From the NCBI GenBank assembly GCA_026002995.1, contig BPGK01000001.1:124001-188000 (forward strand): a stretch of DNA of 64,000 nt, in the 5' to 3' direction. This DNA comes from Gaiellaceae bacterium. GTDB lineage: Bacteria; Actinomycetota; Thermoleophilia; Gaiellales; Gaiellaceae. The position numbers were made by a program, and so were the translations under genes. Below are positions 1 to 9,827 of the stretch, one piece after another. Below the pieces are notes generated by a model. The model had not been told where the DNA came from and ran no database searches. It saw nothing but the letters and a program-made list of their open reading frames with translations. Position 1 is the stretch's first letter, and each line of letters starts with the position of its first letter.

Positions 1-647
1 AAGACGACGGTGACCGTGGTGATGGACTCGACGTTGTTGACCGCGGTCGGGGCCGCGTAGAGGCCGGCGATCGCCGGGAACGGCGGCTTCGTGCGCGGCT
101 GTCCGCGCTTGCCCTCGAGCGACTCGAGGAGCGCCGTCTCCTCGCCGCAGATGTACGCGCCTGCGCCTCGATGGAGGACGATCGTGACGTCTCCCAGCAG
201 GTCGCCACGCGCGTGCATCTGCTCGAGCGCGGAGCGGAGCACCTCGAACTCGCGCTCGTACTCGCCGCGGATGTAGACGAAGACGTGCTTCGCGGCGATC
301 GCGTGCGCGCCGATCAGGCATCCCTCGAGAAATCGGAACGGGACGCGCAGCATGATCTCGCGGTCCTTGAACGTCCCCGGCTCGGACTCGTCGGCGTTGA
401 CGACGAGGTAGTGCGGCTTCGCGAGCCGATCCGGCTTGGGGACGAACGCCCACTTGCGCCCCGTCGGGAAGAACGCGCCGCCGCGACCGCGGAGGCCCGA
501 GGCCTCGAGCTCCGCGATGACCGCGTCCGGCTCCATCGCCCGTGCCTTGGCGAGCGCGACGAACCCGCCGCGTGCGACGTACTCCTCGAGATCCGTGACC
601 GCGCCGCCGTCGGTGCGCGCGAAGACGAGCTCCGGCCGCTCAGGCAC
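1..647 (-). CDS. nuoF: NADH-quinone oxidoreductase subunit F, N-terminal half (cut by window edge)
   Basis: NuoF carries FMN, binds NADH and passes electrons into the Fe-S chain of complex I on the cytoplasmic side of the membrane. About 215 residues are visible. They contain the FMN loop [13 protein letters not shown] near residue 52, [13 protein letters not shown] near residue 83 and [16 protein letters not shown] near residue 165, all hallmarks of the family. The C-terminal 4Fe-4S domain lies beyond the left edge. The GTG start at 645-647 overlaps the end of nuoE by 8 bases, which implies translational coupling. It is the sixth gene of a nuoABCDEF operon that continues out of the window. 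Confidence 0.96.
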   Translation of the reverse strand, partial: MPERPELVFARTDGGAVTDLEEYVARGGFVALAKARAMEPDAVIAELEASGLRGRGGAFFPTGRKWAFVPKPDRLAKPHYLVVNADESEPGTFKDREIMLRVPFRFLEGCLIGAHAIAAKHVFVYIRGEYEREFEVLRSALEQMHARGDLLGDVTIVLHRGAGAYICGEETALLESLEGKRGQPRTKPPFPAIAGLYAAPTAVNNVESITTVTVV

Positions 648-1110
648 CGCGCAGCTCCTCGACGATGGCGGGGACGTCGTCCTTCGTCACGCGCAGGCGA
701 TGGCGGTTGTCGATTGCGACCACCGTCGCCCACCCGCATCCGCCGAGGCACTCCACGGTGCCGAGCGTGAACGCTCCGTCGGCGGAGGTCGCTCCGGCCT
801 CGACGCCGAGCTCGCGCTCGAACGCCTCGACCACCTGCTGCGCTCCGGCGAGCGCGCAGGAGATGTTCGTGCAGACCTCGACGAGGCGCCGCCCGACGGG
901 CTCGAGTCGGAGCTGGTCGTAGAAGGAGGCGACTGCCACGCAGGTGGCGGGGGTCACCTCGAGCGAGTCGGCGACCTCGCGCAACGCGGCGGGAGGGAGC
1001 CAGCCGCCGTGCTCCTCCTGTGCCAGCCTGAGCGCCGGCAGGATCGCCGACCGGGGATCGGGGTAGACGGCGCGGAGCTCCTGGATGCGGTCGTGGAGGG
1101 TCTCGCTCAC
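640..1110 (-). CDS. nuoE: NADH-quinone oxidoreductase subunit E (2Fe-2S)
   Basis: Thioredoxin-fold 2Fe-2S subunit of the NADH-oxidising arm of complex I; partner of NuoF. The protein is 156 residues, normal for the family. The four cluster ligands are visible as C80/C85 (CTNISC) and C121/C125 (CLGGC). The GTG start at 1108-1110 overlaps the nuoD stop (GTGA), so it is preferred over a longer in-frame reading that runs through nuoD in the wrong frame. Confidence 0.96.
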   Translation of the reverse strand: MSETLHDRIQELRAVYPDPRSAILPALRLAQEEHGGWLPPAALREVADSLEVTPATCVAVASFYDQLRLEPVGRRLVEVCTNISCALAGAQQVVEAFERELGVEAGATSADGAFTLGTVECLGGCGWATVVAIDNRHRLRVTKDDVPAIVEELRGA

Positions 1111-2378
1111 CGATCGACGTCCCCCATGACCGGATCGAGCGACGCCGCGACGGCGACGAGGTCGGCGACGAGGCAGCCCTGGACGGCCGTCGCGGTCGCT
1201 TGCAGCGCGGCGAAGCTCGGCGGCCGGAACTTCACTCGCCACGGCCGCGGCCCGCCGTCGGAGACGAGGTAGCAGCCCGCCTCGCCGCGCGGCGACTCGA
1301 TGACGACGTACACCTCGCCCTCGGGGACGGTGTAGCCCTCCGTGACGATCTTGAAGTGGTGGATGAGCGACTCCATCGAAGTGTGGAGCTCGTGACGCGG
1401 CGGCAAGACGACCTTGCGGTCGTCGGCGATCCACGGCTCGCCCTCGGTCTCGTCGAGCCGGTCGAGGCACTGGCGGACGATGCGCACCGACTGGCGCATC
1501 TCGTCCATGTGCACCTTGTAGCGGTCGTAGACGTCCCCGTTGTAGTAGACCGGCACGTCGAACTCGACCTGGTCGTAGAAGAGGTAGGGCATGTTCTTCC
1601 GCAGATCCCAGTTCACGCCCGAGGCGCGCAGGATCGGTCCCGACTGGCCGAGCGCGATCGCGTCCGCGGCCGAGAGGAGCCCGATTCCCTTCGTCCGCTC
1701 GAGCCAGATCGTCTGACGATCGAGGAGCGCCTCGTACTCGTCCACCGAGCGGGGCATCTGCTCGCAGAAGCGACGCGCCTCCTCCGTGAAGCCGGGCGGG
1801 AGATCCTCGGCGAGGCCACCCACCTGCACGTAGCGGGTGTGGAAGCGCGTGCCGCCCGCGAGCTCGAAGAGGTCGAGGATCGCGTCCCGATCGTCGAACG
1901 CGTACCAGAAGAGCGAGATCGCGCCGATCTCGAGCGCGGAGGTGCCGAGCCAGACGAGGTGTGAGTGGATGCGGTTGAGCTCGGCGAGCGCCATGCGCGC
2001 CCAGATCGCTCGACGCGGTACCTCGATCCCGAGGAGTTTCTCGATTGCGAGCACGTACTCGAGCTCGTTCGAGTGGAAGGAGAGGTAGTCGATCCGCGCC
2101 GGGTAGGTGATCGACTTCCACCACGACTTGTGCTCCATCGTCTTCTCGAAGCCCGTGTGGAGGTACCCAATGACCGCGCGGATGCCGGCGACCTGCTCGC
2201 CGTCGAGGTCGACGACCAAGCGCAGGACGCCGTGCGTCGAGGGGTGGTTCGGCCCGAAGTTGACACGGAGGATGTCCTCCGGATCGTGCTTTGCCGGGTC
2301 GACGTCGAGGATGGTCGGCACGCGGCTCGGGATGCGCGTCCCCTCGTAGATCGCCGCCGAGGGCAGGATCGAGGTCAT
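1107..2378 (-). CDS. nuoD: NADH-quinone oxidoreductase subunit D (49 kDa type)
   Basis: Peripheral-arm subunit that with NuoB forms the quinone-binding pocket of complex I. It has 423 residues. The N-terminal region carries FGPNHPSTHGVLRLVVDLDGE, typical of the family, followed by HTGFEKTMEHKSW and the C-terminal SPRGEAGCYLVSDG block. Unlike E. coli, nuoC and nuoD are separate genes here. The ATG overlaps the nuoC stop by 4 bases (ATGA). Confidence 0.97.
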   Translation of the reverse strand: MTSILPSAAIYEGTRIPSRVPTILDVDPAKHDPEDILRVNFGPNHPSTHGVLRLVVDLDGEQVAGIRAVIGYLHTGFEKTMEHKSWWKSITYPARIDYLSFHSNELEYVLAIEKLLGIEVPRRAIWARMALAELNRIHSHLVWLGTSALEIGAISLFWYAFDDRDAILDLFELAGGTRFHTRYVQVGGLAEDLPPGFTEEARRFCEQMPRSVDEYEALLDRQTIWLERTKGIGLLSAADAIALGQSGPILRASGVNWDLRKNMPYLFYDQVEFDVPVYYNGDVYDRYKVHMDEMRQSVRIVRQCLDRLDETEGEPWIADDRKVVLPPRHELHTSMESLIHHFKIVTEGYTVPEGEVYVVIESPRGEAGCYLVSDGGPRPWRVKFRPPSFAALQATATAVQGCLVADLVAVAASLDPVMGDVDR

Positions 2379-2926
2379 GCCTCCTCCTCGGAGAAGCGAA
2401 CCGGCTCTCCGCCGAGCGGGTAGTCCTTGCGGAGCGGGTGCCCCTCCCAGTCATCGGGCATGAGCAGGCGGACGAGGTTGGGGTGACCCTCGAAGCGAAT
2501 GCCCATGAGGTCCCACGCCTCGCGCTCGAACCAGTCCGCGGCGGGCCAGACGCGGATGACGGAGTCGACCGACTCGCCGTCGTCTAGCCACACCTGCACG
2601 CGAACGCGGGCGGGGTCGTCGGAGATGCGGAGGAGGTGGTAGGAGACCGAGAAGCGCTTCGGCTTCGGGTCGGGGACGCGCGCATGACCTTGGGAGCCCG
2701 GCGCGTTGAGGTCGCGGCCGTCGCTCGTCCCGATGTAGCCGGCGACGCCGGGCTCGCCCCAGCCGAGGTAGTCGGCCGCGGCGATGTCGCTCAGCATGTT
2801 GAAGCCTGCGACGTCACGGAGGTACGTGCACGCCTCGACGATGCGAGCGGGATCGATGACGAGGGTGACCTCCCCGTAGGCCTCGCGCGTCTCCACGAGG
2901 CCGGGGACGCCGGCGTACTCGGTCAT
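2375..2926 (-). CDS. nuoC: NADH-quinone oxidoreductase subunit C
   Basis: 30 kDa-type connecting subunit of the complex I peripheral arm. The C-terminal signature WFEREAWDLMGIRFEGHPNL and the following LLMPDDWEGHPLRKDYPL mark the family. The ATG at 2924-2926 is chosen because a GGGGGGTG stretch lies about 6 bases upstream; a start 17 codons earlier would add an Arg-rich extension with no family support. Protein length is 183 residues. It lies between nuoB (55 bases upstream) and nuoD (4-base overlap). Confidence 0.95.
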   Translation of the reverse strand: MTEYAGVPGLVETREAYGEVTLVIDPARIVEACTYLRDVAGFNMLSDIAAADYLGWGEPGVAGYIGTSDGRDLNAPGSQGHARVPDPKPKRFSVSYHLLRISDDPARVRVQVWLDDGESVDSVIRVWPAADWFEREAWDLMGIRFEGHPNLVRLLMPDDWEGHPLRKDYPLGGEPVRFSEEEA

Positions 2927-2981
2927 CGCTCGCACCCCCCTGGCGTGGAGGCGACACGCCTCGGCTCTGCGGCGCACCGTC

Positions 2982-3584
2982 TCACTCGCCGACTCCCCGG
3001 ATCTCGTACGCCGGCGGGATGCCGGCGCGGATCTTCTCGTGCAGCCGGACGATGCCCTCGATCAGCGCCTCCGGCCGCGGGGGGCACCCGGGAACGTGGA
3101 CGTCGACGGGAATGATCTTGTCCACGCCCTGCAGCGTCGTGTAGTTCGAGAACATCCCGCCCGAGCTCGCGCACGCCCCCATTGCGATCACCCACTTCGG
3201 CTCGAGCATCTGGTCGTACACCTGGCGGATCGCCGGGGCCATCTTGTGCGTGACGCGTCCGGAGACGATGAGCAGGTCGGCTTGGCGCGGCGACGAGCTG
3301 AAGCGCTCCATGCCGAAGCGGGCGATGTCGTAGCGCGAGGAGACGATCGACATCATCTCGATCGCGCAGCAGGCGAGTCCGAACGTGTCCGGCCACATCG
3401 AGCCCGACTGTGCCCACGCGACAGCCTTCTCGACCGTCGTCAGCATGAGCGCATCCTCGACCTTCTCCACCTCGCGCTCGAACACGCCGGGCCCCTTGCC
3501 GGGCCAGAGGATCCGCTCGGACTTCAGTCCCGCTCGCGCGAGGGGCCGGTCGGAGACGATGGGCAGGTCGCGCTTCAGCTCCAC
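2982..3584 (-). CDS. nuoB: NADH-quinone oxidoreductase subunit B (4Fe-4S, N2 cluster)
   Basis: Carries cluster N2, the last Fe-S centre before quinone. With the GTG start at 3582-3584 the protein is 200 residues. The N2 ligands are C72 and C73 (LACCAIEMM), C138 (MGACASSGG) and C167 ([10 protein letters not shown]). The start overlaps the nuoA stop by 10 bases and has AAAGGGTG upstream. Longer in-frame readings through nuoA are shadows. Confidence 0.95.
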   Translation of the reverse strand: MELKRDLPIVSDRPLARAGLKSERILWPGKGPGVFEREVEKVEDALMLTTVEKAVAWAQSGSMWPDTFGLACCAIEMMSIVSSRYDIARFGMERFSSSPRQADLLIVSGRVTHKMAPAIRQVYDQMLEPKWVIAMGACASSGGMFSNYTTLQGVDKIIPVDVHVPGCPPRPEALIEGIVRLHEKIRAGIPPAYEIRGVGE

Positions 3585-3940
3585 CGGAGCGCACCCTTTC
3601 GCCAGACGTACACGAAGGCGACCGCGAGTATCCCGATGAAGACGGCGAGCTCCCCGACGCCGAACCAGCCGAGCTCCTCGAGCCGCACCGCGAGCGGGTA
3701 GAGGAAGACGACCTCGATGTCGAAGAGGATGAACAGGATCGCCGTGAGGTAGAAGCTGATCGTGAACCGCCGCTCGCGATCCGGCGGCCCCTCGGAGACG
3801 CCGGACTCGAACGGCAGGAGCTTCTGACGCGTGCGCGCGACCGGGCGCTTCGGGAGTAGGAACGAGAGCGCGATCATCGAGGCGGGGATCGCTGCTGCGA
3901 AGAGCGCGTAGAAGAGGAACGGCAGCCAGTTCGATAGCAC
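3575..3940 (-). CDS. nuoA: NADH-quinone oxidoreductase subunit A
   Basis: Small membrane subunit of complex I with three predicted transmembrane helices (about residues 5-28, 62-85 and 93-113). [12 protein letters not shown] and the [13 protein letters not shown] helix are family hallmarks. It has 121 residues. First gene of the nuo operon; the operon promoter should lie in 3941-4087, shared with the divergent erpA. Confidence 0.96.
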   Translation of the reverse strand: MLSNWLPFLFYALFAAAIPASMIALSFLLPKRPVARTRQKLLPFESGVSEGPPDRERRFTISFYLTAILFILFDIEVVFLYPLAVRLEELGWFGVGELAVFIGILAVAFVYVWRKGALRWS

Positions 3941-4087
3941 GGGTCACCCCCGGGGAGACCTCGGACGTCTGTCTCGCGGCGAAACCTAGCACCCCGGTTT
4001 CGGGCGCACGAAGGGATCGGGAACGCGGCTCGGAATACGCGATGCGAGTGTCACAATGTCGAGTCTGGAGGCGGCGCGTCCGTTCGC

Positions 4088-4099
4088 TACCATGAGCCC
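4088..4099 (+). promoter_or_regulatory. -10-like box directly before erpA (leaderless-type)
   Basis: TACCAT at 4088-4093 is followed by only 6 bases and then the erpA ATG. No Shine-Dalgarno sequence fits between them. This spacing would start transcription at or next to the ATG. The same arrangement recurs at many operon heads in this window. Confidence 0.55.
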
Positions 4100-4519
4100 A
4101 TGGCGACCGTCGAGCATCCCACCGACACCCTCATCACCCTGACGCCCGTCGCGGCGGCGAAGATCAAGGAGCTCCTCGCCGAGGAGCCCGACTCCGAGAC
4201 GCTCGTCCTCCGTGTCGCGATCCAGGGTGGCGGCTGCTCGGGGTTCCAGTACGGGCTCGGCTTCGACTCGGGTCCGGCCGAAGGCGACCTCGAGCTCGAG
4301 CTCGAGGGCATCCCTGTCGTGATCGATCCCTTCAGCGCCCCGTACCTCCGCGGAGCGACGATCGACTACCTCAACACGATCTCCGAGTCGGGCTTCAAGA
4401 TCGACAACCCGAACGCCGTCTCCTCGTGCGGCTGCGGCCACTCCTTCCAGGTCGCCGACGACGAGGAGCTGCCCGAAGGAACGCAGCTCGGCGGCTGCGG
4501 CTCCGGCTGCTCCGCGTAG
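4100..4519 (+). CDS. erpA: Iron-sulfur cluster insertion protein, HesB/IscA/ErpA family
   Basis: A-type carrier that delivers Fe-S clusters to apoproteins. The 139-residue protein has the three conserved cysteines: C46 (GGGCSGF), C110 and C112 (SCGCG). After the standard end of the domain comes a tail of about 25 acidic and glycine-rich residues with two extra cysteines (C133, C137). It stands divergent from nuoA, whose complex needs many Fe-S clusters, so shared demand is plausible. ErpA and IscA cannot be separated with certainty by eye. Confidence 0.9.
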   Translation: MATVEHPTDTLITLTPVAAAKIKELLAEEPDSETLVLRVAIQGGGCSGFQYGLGFDSGPAEGDLELELEGIPVVIDPFSAPYLRGATIDYLNTISESGFKIDNPNAVSSCGCGHSFQVADDEELPEGTQLGGCGSGCSA

Positions 4520-4722
4520 GGCGTTCCGGTACCTCGACCACGCCGGCCGCCTGACGTCGCAGAGGCCATGGCCGAGTGGGACAGCACCTCCCTCGACCAA
4601 GCACCTGCTCCAAACACGATTCGTCCAAACGGTGTCTGACACCTTTTCCACCGTTTCCACAGGCGACGCGAGGGCTCGGTTGGGCGACGGGCCCGTTGCG
4701 TCGGCCGCATAGGATCGACTGC
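4520..4722. other. Intergenic region with a GGTGTCTGACACC palindrome
   Basis: A 203-base gap between erpA and fprA. No ORF with coding character was seen. It contains the 13-base palindrome at 4630-4642 and ends with TAGGAT at 4710-4715, 7 bases before the fprA ATG, a leaderless-type promoter. Confidence 0.6.
4630..4642. repeat. GGTGTCTGACACC palindromic repeat, copy 1
   Basis: Perfect 13-base palindrome around a central T/A. The same motif occurs twice more at 36389-36400 (one end base different) and 36475-36487 (perfect). A 13-base palindrome three times in 64 kb, always intergenic, is not expected by chance. Confidence 0.75.
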
Positions 4723-6087
4723 ATGAGCGACCGTCCGCTGCACGTCGCGATCGTCGGCTCGGGGCCAGCGGCGTTCTATGCCGCGGCGCACCTGCTTGCG
4801 AGCGAGAGCCCGCGCGTCGAGGTCGACCTCATCGAGCGCCTGCCGACGCCTTGGGGGCTCGTGCGGCTCGGTGTCGCGCCCGACCATCCACAGCTGAAGA
4901 CGGTCTCAAAGGCATTCGAGAAGATCGCGACGCAGCCGGGGTTTCGCTTCCTCGGCAACGTGGAGGTCGGTCGAGACGTCACGCACGAGGAGGTGGCCGC
5001 GCGGTACGACGCGGTGCTGTACGCGGTCGGCTCGCAGACCGACCGCCGGCTCGGGATCCCTGGGGAGGACCTGCCCGGCTCCTGGCCGGCCACCGCGTTC
5101 GTCGCTTGGTACAACGGGCACCCCGATTTCCAGGATCTCGACCTCGACCTCTCGGCCGAGTGCGCCGTCGTCATCGGAAACGGGAACGTCGCGCTCGACG
5201 TCGCGCGCATGCTCGCGCTGACTCGCGAGGAGCTCGCGCCCACGGATGCCACGGACGCCTCCATCGAGGCGCTCGCCGGGTCATCGATTCGCGAGATCAT
5301 CGTCATCGGGAGACGCGGGCCCGTGCAGGCGGCGTGGACGTCGACGGAGCTCGGCGAGCTCGGCGAGCTCGCGGGCGCGGACGTCGTCGTCGATCCCGCC
5401 GACCTCGAGCTCGACTCGGCGAGCGCCGCGGAGCTCGAGGCGGCGTCGAACGCCGTCCGACGGAACCTCGAGATCCTGCACGGCTTCGCCGAGCACGCTC
5501 GAGCCGGGAAGCCGCGAACGATCCGGCTCCGCTTCCGCCTCTCACCGGTCGCGATCCTCGGGGAGGGTCGCGTCGAGGCGATCGAGCTCGTCCGCAACCG
5601 GCTCGAGCCGGACGGGGCGGGTAGCGTTCGCGCGGTACCCACCGACGAGCGGGAGACGATCCCCTGCGGCCTCGTCTTCCGCAGCGTCGGGTACCGAGGC
5701 GTCGGCATTCCCGGTGTGCCCTACGACGAGCGCTCGGGAACGATCCCGAACGCCGAAGGCCGTGTCCTCGACGAGTCGGGAGCCCCGATCCCCGGCCTCT
5801 ACTGCGCGGGTTGGATCAAGCGCGGACCGACCGGCATCATCGGCACGAACAAGAAGGACGCGACCGAGACGACGGAGCGCCTGCTCGAGGACGCGCGGGA
5901 TGGTCGCCTCCCACCCCGTGCCCACGGCGGAACGATCGACGAGCTCCTCGCGGAGCGCGGGATCGAGGTCGTCACGTACGCCGGGTGGGAGCGTATCGAC
6001 GCCCTCGAGCGTGCGCGGGGCGAGCCGCAGGGCCGCCCACGCGTGAAGCTCTGCACCTGGGACGAGCTCCTGGCCGCCGCCCGCTGA
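4723..6087 (+). CDS. fprA: FprA-type ferredoxin-NADP(+) reductase (adrenodoxin reductase family)
   Basis: FAD flavoprotein moving electrons between NADPH and ferredoxin. The 454-residue protein has an N-terminal FAD motif ([14 protein letters not shown], residues 8-21), the family segment [15 protein letters not shown] near residue 40, an NADP Rossmann motif ([16 protein letters not shown], about residues 149-164) and the C-terminal [18 protein letters not shown] block that closes over the flavin. Length fits FprA. The ATG at 4723 is preferred because the upstream in-frame extension crosses a palindromic repeat and lacks family similarity. Its redox partner is not in the window. Confidence 0.93.
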   Translation: MSDRPLHVAIVGSGPAAFYAAAHLLASESPRVEVDLIERLPTPWGLVRLGVAPDHPQLKTVSKAFEKIATQPGFRFLGNVEVGRDVTHEEVAARYDAVLYAVGSQTDRRLGIPGEDLPGSWPATAFVAWYNGHPDFQDLDLDLSAECAVVIGNGNVALDVARMLALTREELAPTDATDASIEALAGSSIREIIVIGRRGPVQAAWTSTELGELGELAGADVVVDPADLELDSASAAELEAASNAVRRNLEILHGFAEHARAGKPRTIRLRFRLSPVAILGEGRVEAIELVRNRLEPDGAGSVRAVPTDERETIPCGLVFRSVGYRGVGIPGVPYDERSGTIPNAEGRVLDESGAPIPGLYCAGWIKRGPTGIIGTNKKDATETTERLLEDARDGRLPPRAHGGTIDELLAERGIEVVTYAGWERIDALERARGEPQGRPRVKLCTWDELLAAAR

Positions 6088-6160
6088 GCGACCGGAGCCC
6101 TCGCTCGGCTACGGGGAAACCACGACGATCGCCTGGACGCCCCCGTTTAGACTCGATCGC

Positions 6161-7489
6161 ATGAACGAGACGACGACATCCACACCGCTCTGGGGCGCCG
6201 AGACGGAGAAGGCGATCGCGAACTTCCCCGTCTCCGGCGAGCCGATCCCCACACCCGTCGCGCGCTGGCTCGGGCGCATCAAGGCCGCCGCCGCTCGTGC
6301 TAACGCCGACCTCGGGCTCCTCGATCGCGATGTGGCGGAGCGTATCGCCGCCGCCGCCGATCGCATCGCCGCCGGCGAGCTCGACGACCAGTTCCCGGTC
6401 GACGTCTTCCAGACGGGATCCGGGACGAGCTCGAACATGAACGCGAACGAGGTCATCGCGACGCTGGCAGGCGAGGACGTCCACCCGAACGACCACGTGA
6501 ACATGGGGCAGTCGTCGAACGACGTCTTCCCGTCCGCGGTGCACCTCGCCGCGCTCGACCAGATCGCGCACGATCTCCTTCCGGCCCTCGAGCGCCTCGC
6601 CGCCTCGCTCGAGCGCAAAGCGTTCGACTTCGCCGACATCGTCAAGTCGGGCCGTACGCACCTGATGGACGCGGTGCCCGTCACGCTCGGGCAGGAGTTC
6701 GGCGGCTACGCCGCGCAGGTGCGGCAGGGGATCGCCCGCCTCGAGGACGCCATGCCGCGGCTCGGCCAGATCCCGCTCGGCGGCACCGCCACCGGAACCG
6801 GGCTCAACACCCACCCGGAGTTCGCCGCGCGCGTGCGCGACTACCTCTCCCGCGAGACGGGGCTCACGATCTCCGCTCCCGTCGATCACTTCGAGGCGCA
6901 GGCGGCGCGCGACGCTCTCGTCGAGTCCTCGGGCGCTCTCAAGGTCGTCGCCGTCTCGCTCACGAAGATCGCGAACGACCTTCGCCTCATGGGCTCAGGC
7001 CCGCGAGCGGGGCTCGCCGAGATCTTCCTCCCGGAGCTCCAGAAGGGGAGCTCGATCATGCCGGGGAAGGTCAACCCCGTCATCCCGGAGGTGGTGACGC
7101 AGGTCTCGGCGCAGGTCATCGGCAACGACGTCGCGATCACCATCGGCGGCATGAACGGGCACTTCGAGCTCAACGTCTACGTCCCGCTCATGGCGCGGAA
7201 CCTCCTCGACTCGATTCGTCTGCTCGCGAGCGCATCGCGACTGCTGGCGGAGCGCTGCGTGGACGGGATCGAGCCGAATCGGGAGCAGCTCGAGCGCTAC
7301 GCCGAGCTCACCCTCTCCGCTGCGACCGCGCTCAACCCGTACATCGGGTACGACAAGGCAACGGAGATCGTGAAGGAGGCGGCAACGTCGGGCCGCTCGC
7401 TCCGTGAGGTCGCGCTCGAGGCGGGCGTGGACGAGAAGGTACTCGACGAGGCGCTCGACTACCACGCGATGGCGAAGCCGCACGGATGA
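6161..7489 (+). CDS. fumC: Fumarate hydratase, class II
   Basis: TCA-cycle enzyme interconverting fumarate and malate; oxygen-stable homotetramer. It has 442 residues with the superfamily signature [11 protein letters not shown] near residue 297, [11 protein letters not shown] near 213, and [13 protein letters not shown] near 88. Aspartase shares the signature, but [13 protein letters not shown] and [14 protein letters not shown] match fumarases. TAGACT sits 7 bases before the ATG (leaderless-type start). Weak hairpins follow in 7490-7560. Confidence 0.95.
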   Translation: MNETTTSTPLWGAETEKAIANFPVSGEPIPTPVARWLGRIKAAAARANADLGLLDRDVAERIAAAADRIAAGELDDQFPVDVFQTGSGTSSNMNANEVIATLAGEDVHPNDHVNMGQSSNDVFPSAVHLAALDQIAHDLLPALERLAASLERKAFDFADIVKSGRTHLMDAVPVTLGQEFGGYAAQVRQGIARLEDAMPRLGQIPLGGTATGTGLNTHPEFAARVRDYLSRETGLTISAPVDHFEAQAARDALVESSGALKVVAVSLTKIANDLRLMGSGPRAGLAEIFLPELQKGSSIMPGKVNPVIPEVVTQVSAQVIGNDVAITIGGMNGHFELNVYVPLMARNLLDSIRLLASASRLLAERCVDGIEPNREQLERYAELTLSAATALNPYIGYDKATEIVKEAATSGRSLREVALEAGVDEKVLDEALDYHAMAKPHG

Positions 7490-7565
7490 CGTTGACGAGG
7501 ACTCTCGTCGGGAGCACACTACGAGCGACCTGCCCGGAGTTCGGGCCCGAGTAAGGGGGAGAGAC

Positions 7566-9731
7566 ATGACGAGGGGGAGACTCGGCGCCGCTTGCCTCCT
7601 GATCGCCGCGGCGCTTCTGAGCGTGGGAGTCAGCGTCGGCCTCGCCGGAGGACGCGCGCTCGACGCGGGCGCGCCCGCGACCGTCGACTACGGGAGCGCG
7701 CTCGTCCTGCTGAAGGGCGATCCGCTCGCGACGTACGAGAAGACGAAGCCGCCGAAAGGGAAGAAGATCGACTTCTCGAGCGCGACGGTGAAGGCCTACC
7801 GTGCGCACCTGAGCGCGCTCCGAAACGACTTCAAGCGCTGGCTGCGCGAGAACGCGAAGGATGCGCGCGTCGTCGGCGAGTTCGACACCATCCTCAACGC
7901 CGTCTCGGTGCAGCTCAACGGGGTCTCGCTCGACACGCTCCGCTCCGCTCCGGGCGTCGTCGCGGCCGAGTACCAGGGCCTGTACCGCCCCGCCGAGCAT
8001 GGGCAAGACCCGGACCTCTCGCTCATCGATGCCTTCAGCGCCTGGGGAGGCGCCTCCCACGCCGAGGGCGCGGCCGCTGCCGGCGCAGCCGTGAAGGTGG
8101 CGATCATCGATAGCGGCATCGACACCTCGCACCCCTGCTTCCAGGACGGGGGCTCGGTCGAGCAAAACGGCGAGACGAACACGAAGGTGCTCGACGCGAA
8201 CGTCTACTTCATGCAGAACAACCGCTTCCGCTTCACGCCGGCCGACGTGAACGGCCACGGGACGCACGTCGCTGGCACCGTCGCCTGCAACTTCAACACG
8301 GCGGCGACGATCGACGGCGTTGCGATCCCGTACGGCGTCTCCGGCGTCGCCCCGGCGGCGAGGCTCGGGAACTTCAACGTCTTCCCGGGGAACGTCGGCA
8401 GCGCGCGCTCCGAGGACATCGTGGACGCACTCGAGGACGCGCTCGAGAAGGGCTACGACGTCGCGAACATGAGCCTCGGGGGCGGCTCCTCCGGGATCAA
8501 GGACCTCCTCAGCATGGCGGTGGACAACGCCGACCGGGCGGGCATGGTCGTCGCCGTCGCGGCCGGGAACTCCGGCCCCGGCCTGAACACCGTCGAGTCC
8601 CCGGGCATGGCGCCGCGGGCGCTGACCGCGGGCGCGGCGAGCGTGGGGCACTTCGTTGGTGCGCCGATGACGGTCGGATCGACGGAGTACGAGCTCGCGA
8701 CCGGCGACTTCGAGACGGTCGAGGACGACCTCACCGCGAATCTCGACGCCGTGACGGATCCGGCCGGCCCCGGCGGGCTCAGCACGGCGTGCACGGCGCT
8801 TCCTGCCGGAAGCCTCGCCGGGGAGATCGCCGTCGTCTCCCGCGGAGACTGCTCGTTCTCGACGAAGATCCGTAACGCGCAGGCAGCGGGCGCGGCCGCG
8901 GTCGTCGTCGTGAACAACGTCCAGGGCGACCCGATCGCGATGGGCCAGGACGGCACGCCGAGCCAGCCGACGGTGCCCGCGTACATGGTCGGGCTCGGTA
9001 GCCGGGCCGCGCTCGTCGCCGCGGACGGCGCGTCGGCGACGATCGACAGCGACCGCTCGTACTTCCTGACCGGCAACGACGACTTCATGGCAGGCTTCTC
9101 CAGCCAGGGGCCGACCGACGTCGACTTCCGGGTGAAGCCGGACGTCGTCGCGCCGGGCGTGAACGTCCTCTCCGCGCAGCCGGCCTCGGCCTGCAAGCTC
9201 CGGCCCTGCTTCGCGTTCTTCCAGGGGACGTCGATGGCGACCCCGCACCTCGCCGGCGCAGCGGCCTTCCTGAAGTCGAAGCACCCGTCCTGGAGCTCGG
9301 CCGAGATCCGCTCGGCGATCGTCAACACCGCGGTCGAGGGTGTCCTGAAGACGTTCAACACGGGCGAGCTGACTTCCAACGTGAACGTCGTCGGCGCCGG
9401 CCGGCTGGATCTCGCCCGTGCGAACGCTGCCAAGGTGGCGCTCGACCCGGTGAGCGTGAGCTTCGGGGCGGTACCCTCGGGCTCCGGCCAGTCGGCGTCG
9501 AAGACGGTGTCGCTCTCGAACCTCGGCGGCTCCGGGCCGTACTCGGCGTCCGTCACGGGCGAGAACTGCGAGCCGCGCGTCGACTTCGAGGCATCCGTGT
9601 CCGGGATGACGGTGACGGTGACCATGCGTTCGCAGAAGTTCCAGGGCGCTGCGCTCTGCCAGGGCATCCTGCGCATCTCGAACCCCGGCGGCGAAGTCGC
9701 GCACGCCGCGGTCTTCGCGCTGATCAAGTAG
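7566..9731 (+). CDS. Secreted S8 family serine peptidase with inserted PA domain
   Basis: Subtilisin-like protease of 721 residues, exported. Order of parts: signal peptide (Arg-rich start then hydrophobic segment, residues 1-28); I9-type propeptide (about 45-135); catalytic domain with D182 (AIIDSGID), H231 (GHGTHVAGT) and S556 (GTSMATPH); a protease-associated (PA) domain inserted between His and Ser (about residues 400-480, containing AVVSRGDCSFSTKIRNA); and a C-terminal beta-rich ASH/Fn3-like domain. AAGGGGGAGAG just upstream is a clear ribosome binding site for the ATG at 7566. The architecture resembles Vpr-type subtilases. Substrate unknown. Confidence 0.93.
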   Translation: MTRGRLGAACLLIAAALLSVGVSVGLAGGRALDAGAPATVDYGSALVLLKGDPLATYEKTKPPKGKKIDFSSATVKAYRAHLSALRNDFKRWLRENAKDARVVGEFDTILNAVSVQLNGVSLDTLRSAPGVVAAEYQGLYRPAEHGQDPDLSLIDAFSAWGGASHAEGAAAAGAAVKVAIIDSGIDTSHPCFQDGGSVEQNGETNTKVLDANVYFMQNNRFRFTPADVNGHGTHVAGTVACNFNTAATIDGVAIPYGVSGVAPAARLGNFNVFPGNVGSARSEDIVDALEDALEKGYDVANMSLGGGSSGIKDLLSMAVDNADRAGMVVAVAAGNSGPGLNTVESPGMAPRALTAGAASVGHFVGAPMTVGSTEYELATGDFETVEDDLTANLDAVTDPAGPGGLSTACTALPAGSLAGEIAVVSRGDCSFSTKIRNAQAAGAAAVVVVNNVQGDPIAMGQDGTPSQPTVPAYMVGLGSRAALVAADGASATIDSDRSYFLTGNDDFMAGFSSQGPTDVDFRVKPDVVAPGVNVLSAQPASACKLRPCFAFFQGTSMATPHLAGAAAFLKSKHPSWSSAEIRSAIVNTAVEGVLKTFNTGELTSNVNVVGAGRLDLARANAAKVALDPVSVSFGAVPSGSGQSASKTVSLSNLGGSGPYSASVTGENCEPRVDFEASVSGMTVTVTMRSQKFQGAALCQGILRISNPGGEVAHAAVFALIK

Positions 9732-9752
9732 CCGAAGAGCGATACGAGCCAG

Positions 9753-9778
9753 GAAGGGCCGCCTGCGGGCGGCCCTTC
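9753..9778 (+). terminator. Terminator hairpin after the secreted subtilase
   Basis: An 11-bp perfect stem (9753-9763 with 9768-9778) closes a TGCG tetraloop, 21 bases after the peptidase stop. There is no long T run, as is common in high-GC actinobacteria. Confidence 0.75.
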
Positions 9779-9785
9779 TCACGTA

Positions 9786-9807
9786 GGGGCGAGGCTCGCC
9801 TCGCCCC
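9786..9807. repeat. GGGGCGAGGC/GCCTCGCCCC intergenic palindrome, copy 1
   Basis: Two perfect 10-base arms with a 2-base centre. It lies between two convergent genes. Related copies occur at 17804-17825, 28535-28564 and 30093-30114. Confidence 0.6.
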
Positions 9808-9827
9808 GCCCCGCCCCGCCTCACCCC

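Noticed and set aside
7490-7565. Two short hairpins after fumC as terminators
   Set aside because: Stems of only 5-6 bp without T runs; too weak to call.
7332-9824. 830-codon open frame antisense to the secreted subtilase
   Set aside because: High GC removes stop codons from antisense frames; the composition is Arg/Asp/Val-rich with no domain, while the plus strand has a complete subtilase.
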